In this document: one piece after another, positions 13,420-20,518 of the stretch
Numbering within the stretch: position 1 is the stretch's first letter
Layout of the letters: every line of letters begins with the position of its first letter
NCBI GenBank assembly: GCA_002781745.1
Contig: PFFW01000016.1
Location: 1 to 38,192 of the forward strand
Direction of reading: 5' to 3'
Source of the DNA: Rhodospirillales bacterium CG15_BIG_FIL_POST_REV_8_21_14_020_66_15
GTDB lineage: Bacteria; Pseudomonadota; Alphaproteobacteria; Rhodospirillales; Casp-alpha2
DNA length: 38,192 bases
The notes under the pieces: generated by a model
Database searches by the model: none
Told to the model about the DNA's origin: nothing
Seen by the model: only the letters and a program-made list of their open reading frames with translations
Made by a program: the position numbers and the translations under genes

Positions 13420-13506
13420 CGGGCCGATGGACGCCGGGCGCGAATGCCGATACTTTGGTACCGCTTGGGGTTGCCCGCCGCCGCCGCGTGACGGGCGTGA
13501 GAGCCT

Positions 13507-13530
13507 GTCATGGTTGGATTGAACCATGAC
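13507..13530. promoter_or_regulatory. Perfect 9-bp inverted repeat just upstream of the response-regulator start
   Basis: GTCATGGTT (13507-13515) and AACCATGAC (13522-13530) are separated by GGATTG. It ends 18 bp before the ATG at 13549 and just before the Shine-Dalgarno AGGAGA. It could be an operator, or a hairpin in the 5' leader that influences ribosome access. Confidence 0.45.
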
Positions 13531-13548
13531 ACTCTCCAGGAGAATGCA

Positions 13549-13932
13549 ATGGCCGCAATCCTTGTTATCGAGGACGACGAGTTCTTCCAAAGCTACCTTG
13601 ACCTCGTGCTGTCGGGCGAGGGCCATGAGGTGCGCATTGCGGTCGACGGCGACGCCGGCCTTGCCGCGGCCAGCGCGATGCCGCCCGACCTGATCCTGTG
13701 CGACATGAGCATGCCGAAGATGACCGGCTTCGAGGTCATCCGGGCCTTGAAGCGGCTCGATCACGTCAAGGACGTTCCGATCATCGCCCTGTCGGCCCAT
13801 GATACCACTGCCGACCATAACGAAGCCTTCGCCGCCGGCGTCACCGCCTACGAGACGAAGCCCGTCGAGATGGACCGTCTGATCGACAGCGTCAACGACG
13901 CCCTGGCGGGCCTTTCGCCCGGCGGCGCCTGA
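13549..13932 (+). CDS. Single-domain response regulator (CheY-like receiver)
   Basis: 127 aa, consisting only of a receiver domain. The acidic pocket is E8-D9-D10 in LVIEDDEFF, the phospho-acceptor is D52 in LILCDMSMPKMTG, the switch residue is S82 in IIALSAH, and the conserved lysine is K104 in YETKPVEM. There is no output domain, so it acts as a phosphorelay intermediate or by protein contact. ATG 13549 is supported by AGGAGA 7 nt upstream; an in-frame upstream ATG at 13510 lies inside the palindrome and is unlikely. It is divergent from the large hybrid kinase, whose Hpt domain is a plausible phosphodonor (inference from position). It converges with the aminotransferase gene (15-bp gap). 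Confidence 0.92.
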   Translation: MAAILVIEDDEFFQSYLDLVLSGEGHEVRIAVDGDAGLAAASAMPPDLILCDMSMPKMTGFEVIRALKRLDHVKDVPIIALSAHDTTADHNEAFAAGVTAYETKPVEMDRLIDSVNDALAGLSPGGA

Positions 13933-13947
13933 ACCGCCGGACCCGGG

Positions 13948-15093
13948 TCACGGCCAAGCCGTCTCCAGCGCGCCGAGCAGGCGCGCGACGTCCTCCTGCG
14001 ACACGTAGACATGCGGCGCCAGGCGCAACCGCCCGCCGCGCAGCGACGCATGCACCCCGCGCGCCGCAAGGGCCGCGATCATGCCGGCGGGCGGCGGGCT
14101 GTCCTTGCCGAGCGCGGTCATGTGGGCGACCCCGCGCCCGGCGGCGGGCGTTGCGTAGCCCATGTCTCGCGCGGCGTTCAGGATAGTCTCCATGACCGGG
14201 CCGAGGGTGCCCCGCACGGCCTCCGGCGTCCAGGCCGCGACCTGTTCCAGCGCCGCCGCCGCCATGGGCAGCAGCACTTGGTTGTAGGTCTGGCCCACAT
14301 CGAAGCGGCGGGCCCCCGGCGATAGCGCGGGGTCGTAGACCAGGGCGCCCTCGATGCTCGCACCCGTCGCCGGGTGGTTGTAGTCGTGGTGTTCCAGCGG
14401 GCGGCCGCCCTGATGCGCCGGCGCGGCATAGAGGAATGACAGGCCGTTGGGGCAGAGAAGCCATTTGTAGGCGGCGGCGACCAGGAAATCCGGCCGCACG
14501 CGCGCGACGTCGAAGGGCATGGCGCCGATCCATTGCGTGGCGTCGACGACCAGGGCGGCGCCGAGGTCGCGGCATCTGTCGCCCACGGCCGCCAGGTCCA
14601 CCACCGTGCCGTCGACCCAATGGCAGGGCGGCAGGGCGGCGACGGCCGTGTCGCCGCCGAGGTGATCGAGCACCGCCGCTGTCCAGTCGGCGTCCGCCGG
14701 GCGCGGCACGGTGACCACGCGGGCCCCGGCGTCCCGCGCCTTCTCGATCCACACGAAGACGTTGGACGGGAACTGGTCCTCCAGCACCACGACGGTCTGC
14801 CCGCGCGCCACGCCCAGGTTCGCGGCCGCCGTCGCCAGGCCATAGCTGGCGGCCGGCTGGATCGCGATGTCGTCGGCCTTGGCGCCGATCAGCCCGGCGA
14901 CCCGCGCGCGCAGGCGCTCCGCCTGGTCGTGCAGCGCCTGCGGGTCTAGGGTCCAGGGCTGCGTCCGCGTGCGCATGGCGGCCTCACCCGCCGCCGCCAC
15001 GGATTTCAGGAACGGCGTGCGCGAGGCGCAATTGAACCAGGCGACGTCGGCCGGAATGTCGAACAGGTGACGCTGGCAGGCGAGCGGTACCAT
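13948..15093 (-). CDS. Class V aminotransferase-like PLP enzyme
   Basis: 381 aa with fold-type I PLP signatures of the aminotransferase class V / cysteine desulfurase / kynureninase group. These are H158 in PPCHWVDGTVVDL, D184 and Q187 in VVDATQWIGA (cofactor ring contacts), and Schiff-base K210 in VAAAYKWLLCPNGLSFLY. The K-W/L pattern and the lack of a desulfurase catalytic-cysteine loop favour a kynureninase- or isopenicillin-epimerase-like subgroup over NifS/SufS, but the reaction cannot be named. It is translationally close to the upstream DMT permease gene: ATG 15093 lies 4 nt after that stop, with GAGGAA as Shine-Dalgarno inside the permease's last codons. The pair is an operon, so the permease may move the substrate or product (inference). 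Confidence 0.82.
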   Translation of the reverse strand: MVPLACQRHLFDIPADVAWFNCASRTPFLKSVAAAGEAAMRTRTQPWTLDPQALHDQAERLRARVAGLIGAKADDIAIQPAASYGLATAAANLGVARGQTVVVLEDQFPSNVFVWIEKARDAGARVVTVPRPADADWTAAVLDHLGGDTAVAALPPCHWVDGTVVDLAAVGDRCRDLGAALVVDATQWIGAMPFDVARVRPDFLVAAAYKWLLCPNGLSFLYAAPAHQGGRPLEHHDYNHPATGASIEGALVYDPALSPGARRFDVGQTYNQVLLPMAAAALEQVAAWTPEAVRGTLGPVMETILNAARDMGYATPAAGRGVAHMTALGKDSPPPAGMIAALAARGVHASLRGGRLRLAPHVYVSQEDVARLLGALETAWP

Positions 15094-15097
15094 GGCT

Positions 15098-16096
15098 TCA
15101 TTCCTCGGTCTTGGCCGCCTTGGGGGAAACGGTCGTGCGCACGCCCGGCGGTCCGGCGACGATCCCGCGCGTCCGGCCCAGCCGGTGCTCGCGGTAGGCG
15201 ATATAGGCCGTCGAGCCCAGGATCATGGCGCCGCCGATCCATACGAACAGGTCCGGCATCTCGTCGAAGATCACATAGCCCAGCGCCGTGACCCACACCA
15301 GGCGCACGAAGTCGATCGGCCCGACCACGTGGGTGTCGGCCAGCTTCAGCGACTGCGCCATGGAAAGCTGCGCGCCGCCGCCGAGACAGCCCAGCGCGAT
15401 CAACAGGCCCCATTGCTCCAGGTCCGGCCACTGCCAGACGAACAGCGACGGCACCAGTAGGATCGGCATCATGACGAGCGACATGTAGACGGTGATGGTG
15501 GCGCTCGATTCCGTCTCGCTAAGTTTCTTGATGATGATCAGGCAGCCTCCCCAGATGAGCGACGAGATCACCACCAGCACGGGCCCCAGTTCGATGCCGA
15601 CGACCCCCGGGCGCAGGATCACCAGGGTGCCGGCGAAGCCCAGCAGGATGGCGGTCCAGCGCCGCAGACGGATGACTTCGCCCAGGAACAGGACGGCCAG
15701 CACGCTGGCGAAGATGGGGGCGGAGAATCCCAGGGCCGTGACCTGGGCCAGGGGGGCGATGGCGAGCGCCGTGAAGTAGCACATCATGGCCACCGAATTG
15801 AGCGTGCCGCGCAGGGTGAGGAGGCCCAGGCGCTTGGTCTTCAGCGGCTTCAGGCCGTCCTTCACGAAGAACGGGATGATCGGCAGCATCCCGAACAAAA
15901 GGCGGAAGAACGCGGTCTCGAAGGGATGGATGCCGGTCTGCGCGACCTTCTTGATGACCGCGTGCATGCAGGCGAAGCACAGACTGGCCAGAACCATCCA
16001 CAGGATCCCCCGGACGGAGCTGGAAAGTCCCGGTGCGGGGGCGTCGGGGGCCGGGGCTGGATCCATGGGCGGGCTTTCGGTCTCGGATCCGGCCAT
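15098..16096 (-). CDS. EamA-domain drug/metabolite transporter (DMT family)
   Basis: 332 aa inner-membrane permease with ten predicted helices in two EamA repeats (about 28-160 and 172-300). A cytosolic Pro/Ala-rich head precedes the first helix (GILWMVLASLCFACMHAVIK), and a basic tail rich in Arg, Lys and Thr ends the protein. The repeat hallmark is visible as FSAPIFASVLAVLFLGEVIR in the first half and VGPIDFVRLVWVTALGYVIF in the second. Such carriers export or exchange amino acids, purines and similar small metabolites; substrate is unassigned. It is the first gene of a two-gene operon with the class V aminotransferase, and diverges from rpmJ across a 171-bp gap. Confidence 0.9.
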   Translation of the reverse strand: MAGSETESPPMDPAPAPDAPAPGLSSSVRGILWMVLASLCFACMHAVIKKVAQTGIHPFETAFFRLLFGMLPIIPFFVKDGLKPLKTKRLGLLTLRGTLNSVAMMCYFTALAIAPLAQVTALGFSAPIFASVLAVLFLGEVIRLRRWTAILLGFAGTLVILRPGVVGIELGPVLVVISSLIWGGCLIIIKKLSETESSATITVYMSLVMMPILLVPSLFVWQWPDLEQWGLLIALGCLGGGAQLSMAQSLKLADTHVVGPIDFVRLVWVTALGYVIFDEMPDLFVWIGGAMILGSTAYIAYREHRLGRTRGIVAGPPGVRTTVSPKAAKTEE

Positions 16097-16167
16097 TCTA
16101 TACAGGCTTCGCGCGGCGGATAAAGTGCGCCCGGCGGAAGACCGCTCCGATTGCCGCCCCGTCGCAG

Positions 16168-16196
16168 TTGACAGGGCAGGGTCGTTTGGGTAGTTT
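16168..16196 (+). promoter_or_regulatory. Sigma-70-type promoter of rpmJ
   Basis: A perfect -35 TTGACA (16168-16173), a 17-bp spacer and TAGTTT (16191-16196) precede the rpmJ ATG by about 70 bp. It is the best consensus promoter seen in the window, as expected for a ribosomal-protein gene. Confidence 0.65.
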
Positions 16197-16267
16197 CCGC
16201 CGCTTCCGGCCCTCGGCCGGACCCGAATTCAGCCCTTCGAACGGCCCGCACACGGAGCTTGAGACCG

Positions 16268-16393
16268 ATGAAAGTTTTGAATTCCCTTAAGTCCGCCAAG
16301 ACGCGCGACAAGAACTGCCGCGTCGTGCGCCGCAAGGGCCGCGTTTTCGTCATCAACAAGAAGAACCCGCGTTTCAAAGCCCGCCAGGGTTGA
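16268..16393 (+). CDS. rpmJ: 50S ribosomal protein L36
   Basis: 41 aa, a small basic protein reading [18 protein letters not shown], then [14 protein letters not shown] and ending RFKARQG. The pattern NSLKS...[12 protein letters not shown]...RFKARQG matches the alphaproteobacterial L36 type of 41 residues. Only one cysteine is present, so the zinc ribbon of classical L36 is absent (a C-minus form, common in this class). It is a component of the large ribosomal subunit. The gene stands alone, outside a ribosomal-protein operon, with its own strong promoter. It is followed by two stem-loops, the second a canonical terminator. Standard length cut-offs miss it. Confidence 0.95.
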   Translation: MKVLNSLKSAKTRDKNCRVVRRKGRVFVINKKNPRFKARQG

Positions 16394-16394
16394 T

Positions 16395-16437
16395 CGCAAA
16401 ACCCGAACCGGCGCCCGTCGGCGACGGTTGTTTTGCG
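16395..16437 (+). other. Long stem-loop directly after rpmJ stop
   Basis: An outer 8-bp stem CGCAAAAC (16395-16402) / GTTTTGCG (16430-16437) is continued, after a 3-nt bulge, by AACCG/CGGTT and GCC/GGC around the loop CGTC. It starts one base after the rpmJ TGA and has no U-tract behind it. It is probably an mRNA-stabilising 3' structure or part of a structured leader reaching 16532. Confidence 0.5.
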
Positions 16438-16496
16438 TGCAAAGAATAAGGCGGGACAAGGGAGCGCCCCCAAAGGTGCCCTTGGATTCATTCCAG

Positions 16497-16532
16497 CCGC
16501 GCCGACCTGAGCGATCAGGGGCGCGGTTTTTT
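16497..16532 (+). terminator. Rho-independent terminator downstream of rpmJ
   Basis: CCGCGCC (16497-16503) pairs with GGCGCGG (16520-16526) and encloses CCTGA-GCGA-TCAGG, giving a 12-bp GC-rich stem with a 2-nt bulge. Six T follow (16527-16532). It lies only 36 nt before the start of the methyltransferase gene on the same strand. Confidence 0.85.
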
Positions 16533-16568
16533 GTTGCGGACCGCATTGGAAATGGCGGAAACAAACCC

Positions 16569-17393
16569 ATGACCGCCGACAAAGTCGCCGCCCATTACAC
16601 CCACGGCAGCCTGATGGAAGTGATCCTGGGCAAGCTGGAAGAGGCCGGGGTCGCCCTCGACGGGCTTACAGCCCACGACCTAGCTTCCTTGGACCACCTG
16701 CACGGGCGCGGGCGAGAGGCGACGGACGAGATGATCGCCCGCCTGCAGCCCGAGGCGGGCCGGCACGTCATCGACATCGGCTGCGGCCTGGGCGGGCCGG
16801 CGCGCTACGTGGCGACGGTCACGGGTGCGCGCGTGACGGGCATCGATCTGACACCCGAGTTCATCGAAGTGGCGCGGGCGCTGGCCGATATGACCGGCCT
16901 TGCGGACGTGACCGAATTCACGGTCGGCAACGCCCTGGACCTGCCGTTCGCGGACGCGGCCTTCGATGCCGGATACACCCAGAACGTTTCCATGAGCGTG
17001 CCCGACAAGGCGCGTTTCTTCGCCGAGGCGGCGCGTGTCCTCAGGCCGGGGGCGCGCTTCGTCGCCGGCGAGGTCGCGCAAGGGCCCGGCGGCGACATCC
17101 TCTACCCCGTGCCCTGGGCCATGACGGCCGAGATCAGCCACCTTACCACGCCCGAGGAGACGGCGGCGATCCTGGAGGACGCGGGGTTCCATGTCGAGGC
17201 CCGGCACGATTCCACGGACAAGGCGCTGGTCTACAACCAGGCGGCGCGGGAACGGGCCAAGGAACATGGCCCGCCCATCCTCAGCCCCCTGATCGTCCTG
17301 ATGGAGCAGGGGCTGGAGCGCATGCGCAATTCTGCCCGCAACGTGGAGCAGCACCGCGCCATTCCCATCGAATTCGTCTGCATTCGGGCTTGA
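16569..17393 (+). CDS. SAM-dependent methyltransferase (class I, sarcosine/dimethylglycine MT-like)
   Basis: 274 aa. The Rossmann-fold SAM site has motif I VIDIGCGLGGPARYVA (67-82, acidic D69), the ribose-binding acidic residue D93 in GIDLTPEFIEVA, and motif post-I ALDLPFADAAFDAGYTQNVS (122-141). The lead-in LASLDHLHGRGREATDEMI (38-56) resembles the N-terminal cap of sarcosine/dimethylglycine N-methyltransferases and related type 11 enzymes, but the acceptor cannot be fixed from sequence alone. ATG 16569 was chosen over upstream in-frame codons, which would run back through the terminator; GGAAA lies about 10 nt upstream. With only 36 nt between terminator and start, expression depends on an overlapping promoter or on read-through from rpmJ. 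Confidence 0.85.
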   Translation: MTADKVAAHYTHGSLMEVILGKLEEAGVALDGLTAHDLASLDHLHGRGREATDEMIARLQPEAGRHVIDIGCGLGGPARYVATVTGARVTGIDLTPEFIEVARALADMTGLADVTEFTVGNALDLPFADAAFDAGYTQNVSMSVPDKARFFAEAARVLRPGARFVAGEVAQGPGGDILYPVPWAMTAEISHLTTPEETAAILEDAGFHVEARHDSTDKALVYNQAARERAKEHGPPILSPLIVLMEQGLERMRNSARNVEQHRAIPIEFVCIRA

Positions 17394-17420
17394 CAATCCG
17401 GTCCCGGCACCCGACGTTTT

Positions 17421-17434
17421 CGGAAATCGTTCCG
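17421..17434. promoter_or_regulatory. Candidate IclR-family operator upstream of iclR
   Basis: The dyad is CGGAA-ATCG-TTCCG (perfect 5-bp arms, 4-bp spacer), 80 bp before the regulator start. The same GGAA-N4-TTCC geometry recurs upstream of gcl at 18503-18514. The spacing and AT-flanked core resemble known operators of IclR/AllR-type repressors. Autoregulation is inferred. Confidence 0.5.
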
Positions 17435-17513
17435 TATCGTGAAATTGTCCGCCATCGCGCGGCAAGGTCCGGCGCGGGACGCCGTGAAACATAAGAACGC
17501 AGGGAAACGATCC

Positions 17514-18341
17514 ATGGCAGAAACCGCCGCCCGTCCACGGACCCGGGGCCGCACCCGCACTCGCCCGCGCGAGGACACGGGCGGTCAGGTCCAGTCCCTG
17601 GCTCGCGCCATCTCCATCCTCAAGGCGCTCGCCCGCGCAGACGACGGCATGACGCTGACCGACGTGGCCCTGACGGTCGGCCTGCCGCCCTCGACCACCC
17701 ACCGCCTGCTCACCACCATGCAGCACGACCGCATCGTGCGTTTCGACCAGGCGACGGCGTTGTGGCACGTCGGCGTCGAGGCCTTCGTCATCGGCAACGC
17801 CTTCATCCGCTCGCGCGACCTGGTCGTCATGGCGCGGCCGATCATGCGCCGGCTGATGGAGGAAACGGGCGAAACCGTGAAGCTGGCCATCCAGGACGAC
17901 GGCGAGGTGATCTATCTGGCCCAGGTCGAAAGCCGCGAAACCATGCGCGCCTACCGCGCGCCGGGCACGCGCGTGCCCATGCATTGTTCCGGCGTGGGCA
18001 AGGTCTTGCTCGCCAACCAGTCCGAGGAAGAGGTCAACCGCATCCTGCAGCGCCACGGCCTGACCAAGGTCACGGACAGGACGCTCGCCACGCCGGTGCG
18101 TTTCCGCGAGGCGCTCGGCCAGATCAAGCGCCAGGGCTACGCCATCGACGACGAGGAACATGCCATCGGCCTGCGCTGCATCGCCGCCGCCGTGTGCAAC
18201 GAACACGACGAGCCGATCGCCGCGATCTCCGTCTCGGGCCCGTCGGCGCGCATCTCGGACGAGAAGATCAGCGGCCTGGCCGGCCTGGTCACCCGCGCCG
18301 CCAAGGCCATCGCCAGCGAACTGGGCAGCCGCGAACCCTGA
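17514..18341 (+). CDS. IclR-family transcriptional regulator of the glyoxylate genes
   Basis: 275 aa. A basic N-terminal tail precedes a winged helix-turn-helix at about 26-88 (QSLARAISILKALA, then LTDVALTVGLPPSTTHRLLTT). The IclR ligand domain spans about 105-270, with GETVKLAIQDDGEVIYLAQV, SGVGKVLLAN, GYAIDDEEH and CIAAAVCNEHDEPIAAISVS. ATG 17514 was chosen because AGGGAAACG lies just upstream and the frame's earlier ATG at 17439 would add a non-conserved stretch beginning beside the dyad. It reads in the same direction as gcl and is separated from it by an AT-rich promoter region. By family and position it is probably the glyoxylate-sensing regulator of gcl-hyi-glxR, as AllR is in enterobacteria; effector and sign are inferred. 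Confidence 0.88.
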   Translation: MAETAARPRTRGRTRTRPREDTGGQVQSLARAISILKALARADDGMTLTDVALTVGLPPSTTHRLLTTMQHDRIVRFDQATALWHVGVEAFVIGNAFIRSRDLVVMARPIMRRLMEETGETVKLAIQDDGEVIYLAQVESRETMRAYRAPGTRVPMHCSGVGKVLLANQSEEEVNRILQRHGLTKVTDRTLATPVRFREALGQIKRQGYAIDDEEHAIGLRCIAAAVCNEHDEPIAAISVSGPSARISDEKISGLAGLVTRAAKAIASELGSREP

Positions 18342-18453
18342 CCCTGCGGGCACCGCTTTTCCCTTACCGGAACCGTCTCTTCCGGACGGCGCGTCGCCGC
18401 CCGCCCGCCCGCGCGTCGATGCGGTGAAGACGTTGTTTTCCAAAAAATAATAT

Positions 18454-18482
18454 TTGTTATTCATATGATATTAAAAGATAAA
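18454..18482 (+). promoter_or_regulatory. Candidate gcl promoter
   Basis: TTGTTA (18454-18459), a 17-bp spacer and GATAAA (18477-18482) each match the sigma-70 boxes at 4 of 6. They sit in a strikingly AT-rich island (about 18435-18520). The dyad at 18503-18514 lies about 20 bp downstream of the -10, a repressor-like position. Confidence 0.4.
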
Positions 18483-18502
18483 AATCACATTTATCGAATT
18501 GC

Positions 18503-18514
18503 GGAATAATTTCC
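18503..18514. promoter_or_regulatory. Candidate IclR-family operator upstream of gcl
   Basis: GGAA-TAAT-TTCC lies within TTGCGGAATAATTTCCAAAA, with additional outer symmetry (TT...AA). It has the same architecture as the dyad before the regulator gene. A lone half-site TTTTCCAAAA lies about 75 bp upstream at 18435-18444, resembling the right half of this site. Confidence 0.5.
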
Positions 18515-18584
18515 AAAAGTGTTGAATGCACGCCGACGGGCTGTCACCCTTAAGGTCGATATTGAAGCCAGGGGGTACACGATC

Positions 18585-20402
18585 ATGGCGCGCATGACGG
18601 CGGCGGAAGCAGCGGTCCGGGTTCTGGAGAAAGAGGGCGTTTCGGCCGCCTTCGGCGTCCCGGGGGCGGCCATCAACCCGTTCTACGCGGCGATGAAGAA
18701 GCGCGGCTCCATCGATCACGTGCTGGCCCGCCATGTCGAAGGGGCAAGCCACATGGCCGAGGGCTTCACCCGGGCCAAGGCGGGCAACGTCGGCGTGTGC
18801 ATCGGCACCTCGGGGCCGGCGGGCACGGACATGATCACCGGCCTCTATTCGGCCCAGGCCGACAGCATCCCGATCCTGTGCATCACGGGGCAGGCCCCCC
18901 GCGACAAGCTGCACAAGGAGGATTTCCAGGCCGTCGACATCGAATCCATCGCCAAGCCCGTGACCAAATGGGCGGTCACGGTGCGCGAGCCCGCGTTGGT
19001 GCCGCGCGTGTTCCAGAAGGCTTTTCACCTGATGCGCTCGTCGCGTCCGGGGCCGGTGCTCATCGACCTGCCGCTCGACGTGCAGCTTGCCGAGATCGAA
19101 TTCGACGCCGACACCTACGAGCCCCTGCCGGTGTTCAAGCCCGCGGCCTCGCGACGCCAGATCGACAAGGCCGTGGAGATGCTGGCAACGGCCGAGCGGC
19201 CGGTGATCGTCGCCGGCGGCGGCATCATCAACGCCGACGCCCAGGATCTGCTGGTCGAGTTCGCGGAACTGACCGGAATCCCGGTCATCCCGACCCTAAT
19301 GGGCTGGGGCGCCATTCCCGACGACCATCCCCTGATGGCCGGCATGGTAGGGCTGCAGACCTCGCACCGCTATGGCAACAAGACGTTCCTGCGATCCGAC
19401 TTCGTGCTCGGCGTCGGCAACCGCTGGGCCAACCGGCATACGGGTTCGGTCGGCGTCTACACCAAGGGCCGCACCTTCGTGCACGTTGACATCGAGCCGA
19501 CGCAGATCGGCCGCGTGTTCGAACCGGACTACGGCATCGTCTCCGACGCCCGTGCGGCGTTGGAGCTGTTCGTGCAGGCCGCGCGCGAGTTGAAGGAGGA
19601 CGGCCGCCTGCTGGACTGGTCCGGCTGGGCCCAGGAATGCGCCCACCGCAAGCAGGTCATGCAACGCCGCTCGCACTTCGACCAGGTGCCCCTCAAGCCG
19701 CAGCGCGTCTATCAGGAGATGAAGGAGGCGTTCGGCCGAGACGTCTGCTACGTCACCACCATCGGCCTCAGCCAGATCGCCGCCGCGCAGTTCCTCAACG
19801 TCTACGGGGCGCGCAACTGGATCAACTGCGGCCAGGCCGGACCGCTTGGCTGGACCCTGCCGGCGGCGCTCGGCGTGCGCAAGGCCTACCCGGACAAGGA
19901 GATCGTCGCGGTTTCCGGAGACTACGACTTCCAGTTCCTGATCGAGGAACTGGCCGTGGGCGCGCAGTTCAAGCTGCCCTACATCCACGTGGTGCTCAAC
20001 AATTCCTACCTGGGCCTGATCCGCCAGGCGCAGCGCGGCTTCGACATGGACTACAACGTCCAGCTTTCCTTTGCGAACGTGAATGCGCCGGACCTGGGCG
20101 ACTACGGCGTCGACCATGTCGCCGTGGCCGAGGGCCTGGGCTGCAAGGCGATCCGCGTGCGCAGCCCCAACGAGTTCAAGGAGGCCTTCGCCCGCGCCAA
20201 GGACCTGATGGCCGAGCATCAGGTGCCCGTGGTCCTGGAATTCATCCTGGAGCGCGTCACCAACGTGGCCATGGGCACGGAGATCGACGCCGTCAACGAG
20301 TTCGAGGAAATCCTTTGCCTGGATCCGACGCTGGATCCCGACGGCACGCCGTCGCGCAAGACGGCCAAACAGTCGCAGCGGGACATGATCCCCGCCGAAT
20401 GA
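18585..20402 (+). CDS. gcl: Glyoxylate carboligase (tartronate-semialdehyde synthase)
   Basis: 605 aa. It condenses two glyoxylate to tartronate semialdehyde and CO2; it is a ThDP/FAD/Mg enzyme of the acetolactate-synthase fold, cytosolic. It aligns closely with E. coli Gcl from MARM onward: [17 protein letters not shown] (21-37), [55 protein letters not shown], and in the C-terminal ThDP domain [31 protein letters not shown] and [18 protein letters not shown]. The ThDP-activating glutamate of the superfamily is replaced by V51, the known hallmark of true Gcl. ATG 18585 matches the E. coli N-terminus; AGGGGG lies upstream. An upstream in-frame ATG at 18519 falls beside the operator and is rejected. 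It is first in a cluster with hyi and glxR. Confidence 0.97.
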   Translation: MARMTAAEAAVRVLEKEGVSAAFGVPGAAINPFYAAMKKRGSIDHVLARHVEGASHMAEGFTRAKAGNVGVCIGTSGPAGTDMITGLYSAQADSIPILCITGQAPRDKLHKEDFQAVDIESIAKPVTKWAVTVREPALVPRVFQKAFHLMRSSRPGPVLIDLPLDVQLAEIEFDADTYEPLPVFKPAASRRQIDKAVEMLATAERPVIVAGGGIINADAQDLLVEFAELTGIPVIPTLMGWGAIPDDHPLMAGMVGLQTSHRYGNKTFLRSDFVLGVGNRWANRHTGSVGVYTKGRTFVHVDIEPTQIGRVFEPDYGIVSDARAALELFVQAARELKEDGRLLDWSGWAQECAHRKQVMQRRSHFDQVPLKPQRVYQEMKEAFGRDVCYVTTIGLSQIAAAQFLNVYGARNWINCGQAGPLGWTLPAALGVRKAYPDKEIVAVSGDYDFQFLIEELAVGAQFKLPYIHVVLNNSYLGLIRQAQRGFDMDYNVQLSFANVNAPDLGDYGVDHVAVAEGLGCKAIRVRSPNEFKEAFARAKDLMAEHQVPVVLEFILERVTNVAMGTEIDAVNEFEEILCLDPTLDPDGTPSRKTAKQSQRDMIPAE

Positions 20403-20416
20403 GGTCCCTGCGAGGA

Positions 20417-20465
20417 GGGCGGGAGGCGCCTGACGCCGGCACCCACTGCCGGTTGCCTCCCGCCC
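20417..20465 (+). other. Large stem-loop in the gcl-hyi intercistronic gap
   Basis: Perfect 11-bp arms GGGCGGGAGGC (20417-20427) and GCCTCCCGCCC (20455-20465) enclose an inner stem CCGGCA/TGCCGG around CCCAC. There is no U-tract. It lies between the gcl stop and the hyi Shine-Dalgarno, and is likely an mRNA stability or processing element, or a partial terminator. Confidence 0.6.
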
Positions 20466-20518
20466 GACCTCGCCGCTAACCTTGCATCCCGAGCAGACAC
20501 CACCGCAGGAGACACCCC

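Noticed and set aside
16394-16532. Known SAM-class riboswitch before the methyltransferase
   Set aside because: I could not match the conserved core of any SAM or SAH riboswitch class by eye. Only a generic structured leader with a terminator is supported.
16680-18464. 594-codon minus-strand ORF across the methyltransferase and iclR genes
   Set aside because: It is an antisense shadow: His/Arg/Gly-rich with no domain, while both plus-strand genes have clear family motifs.
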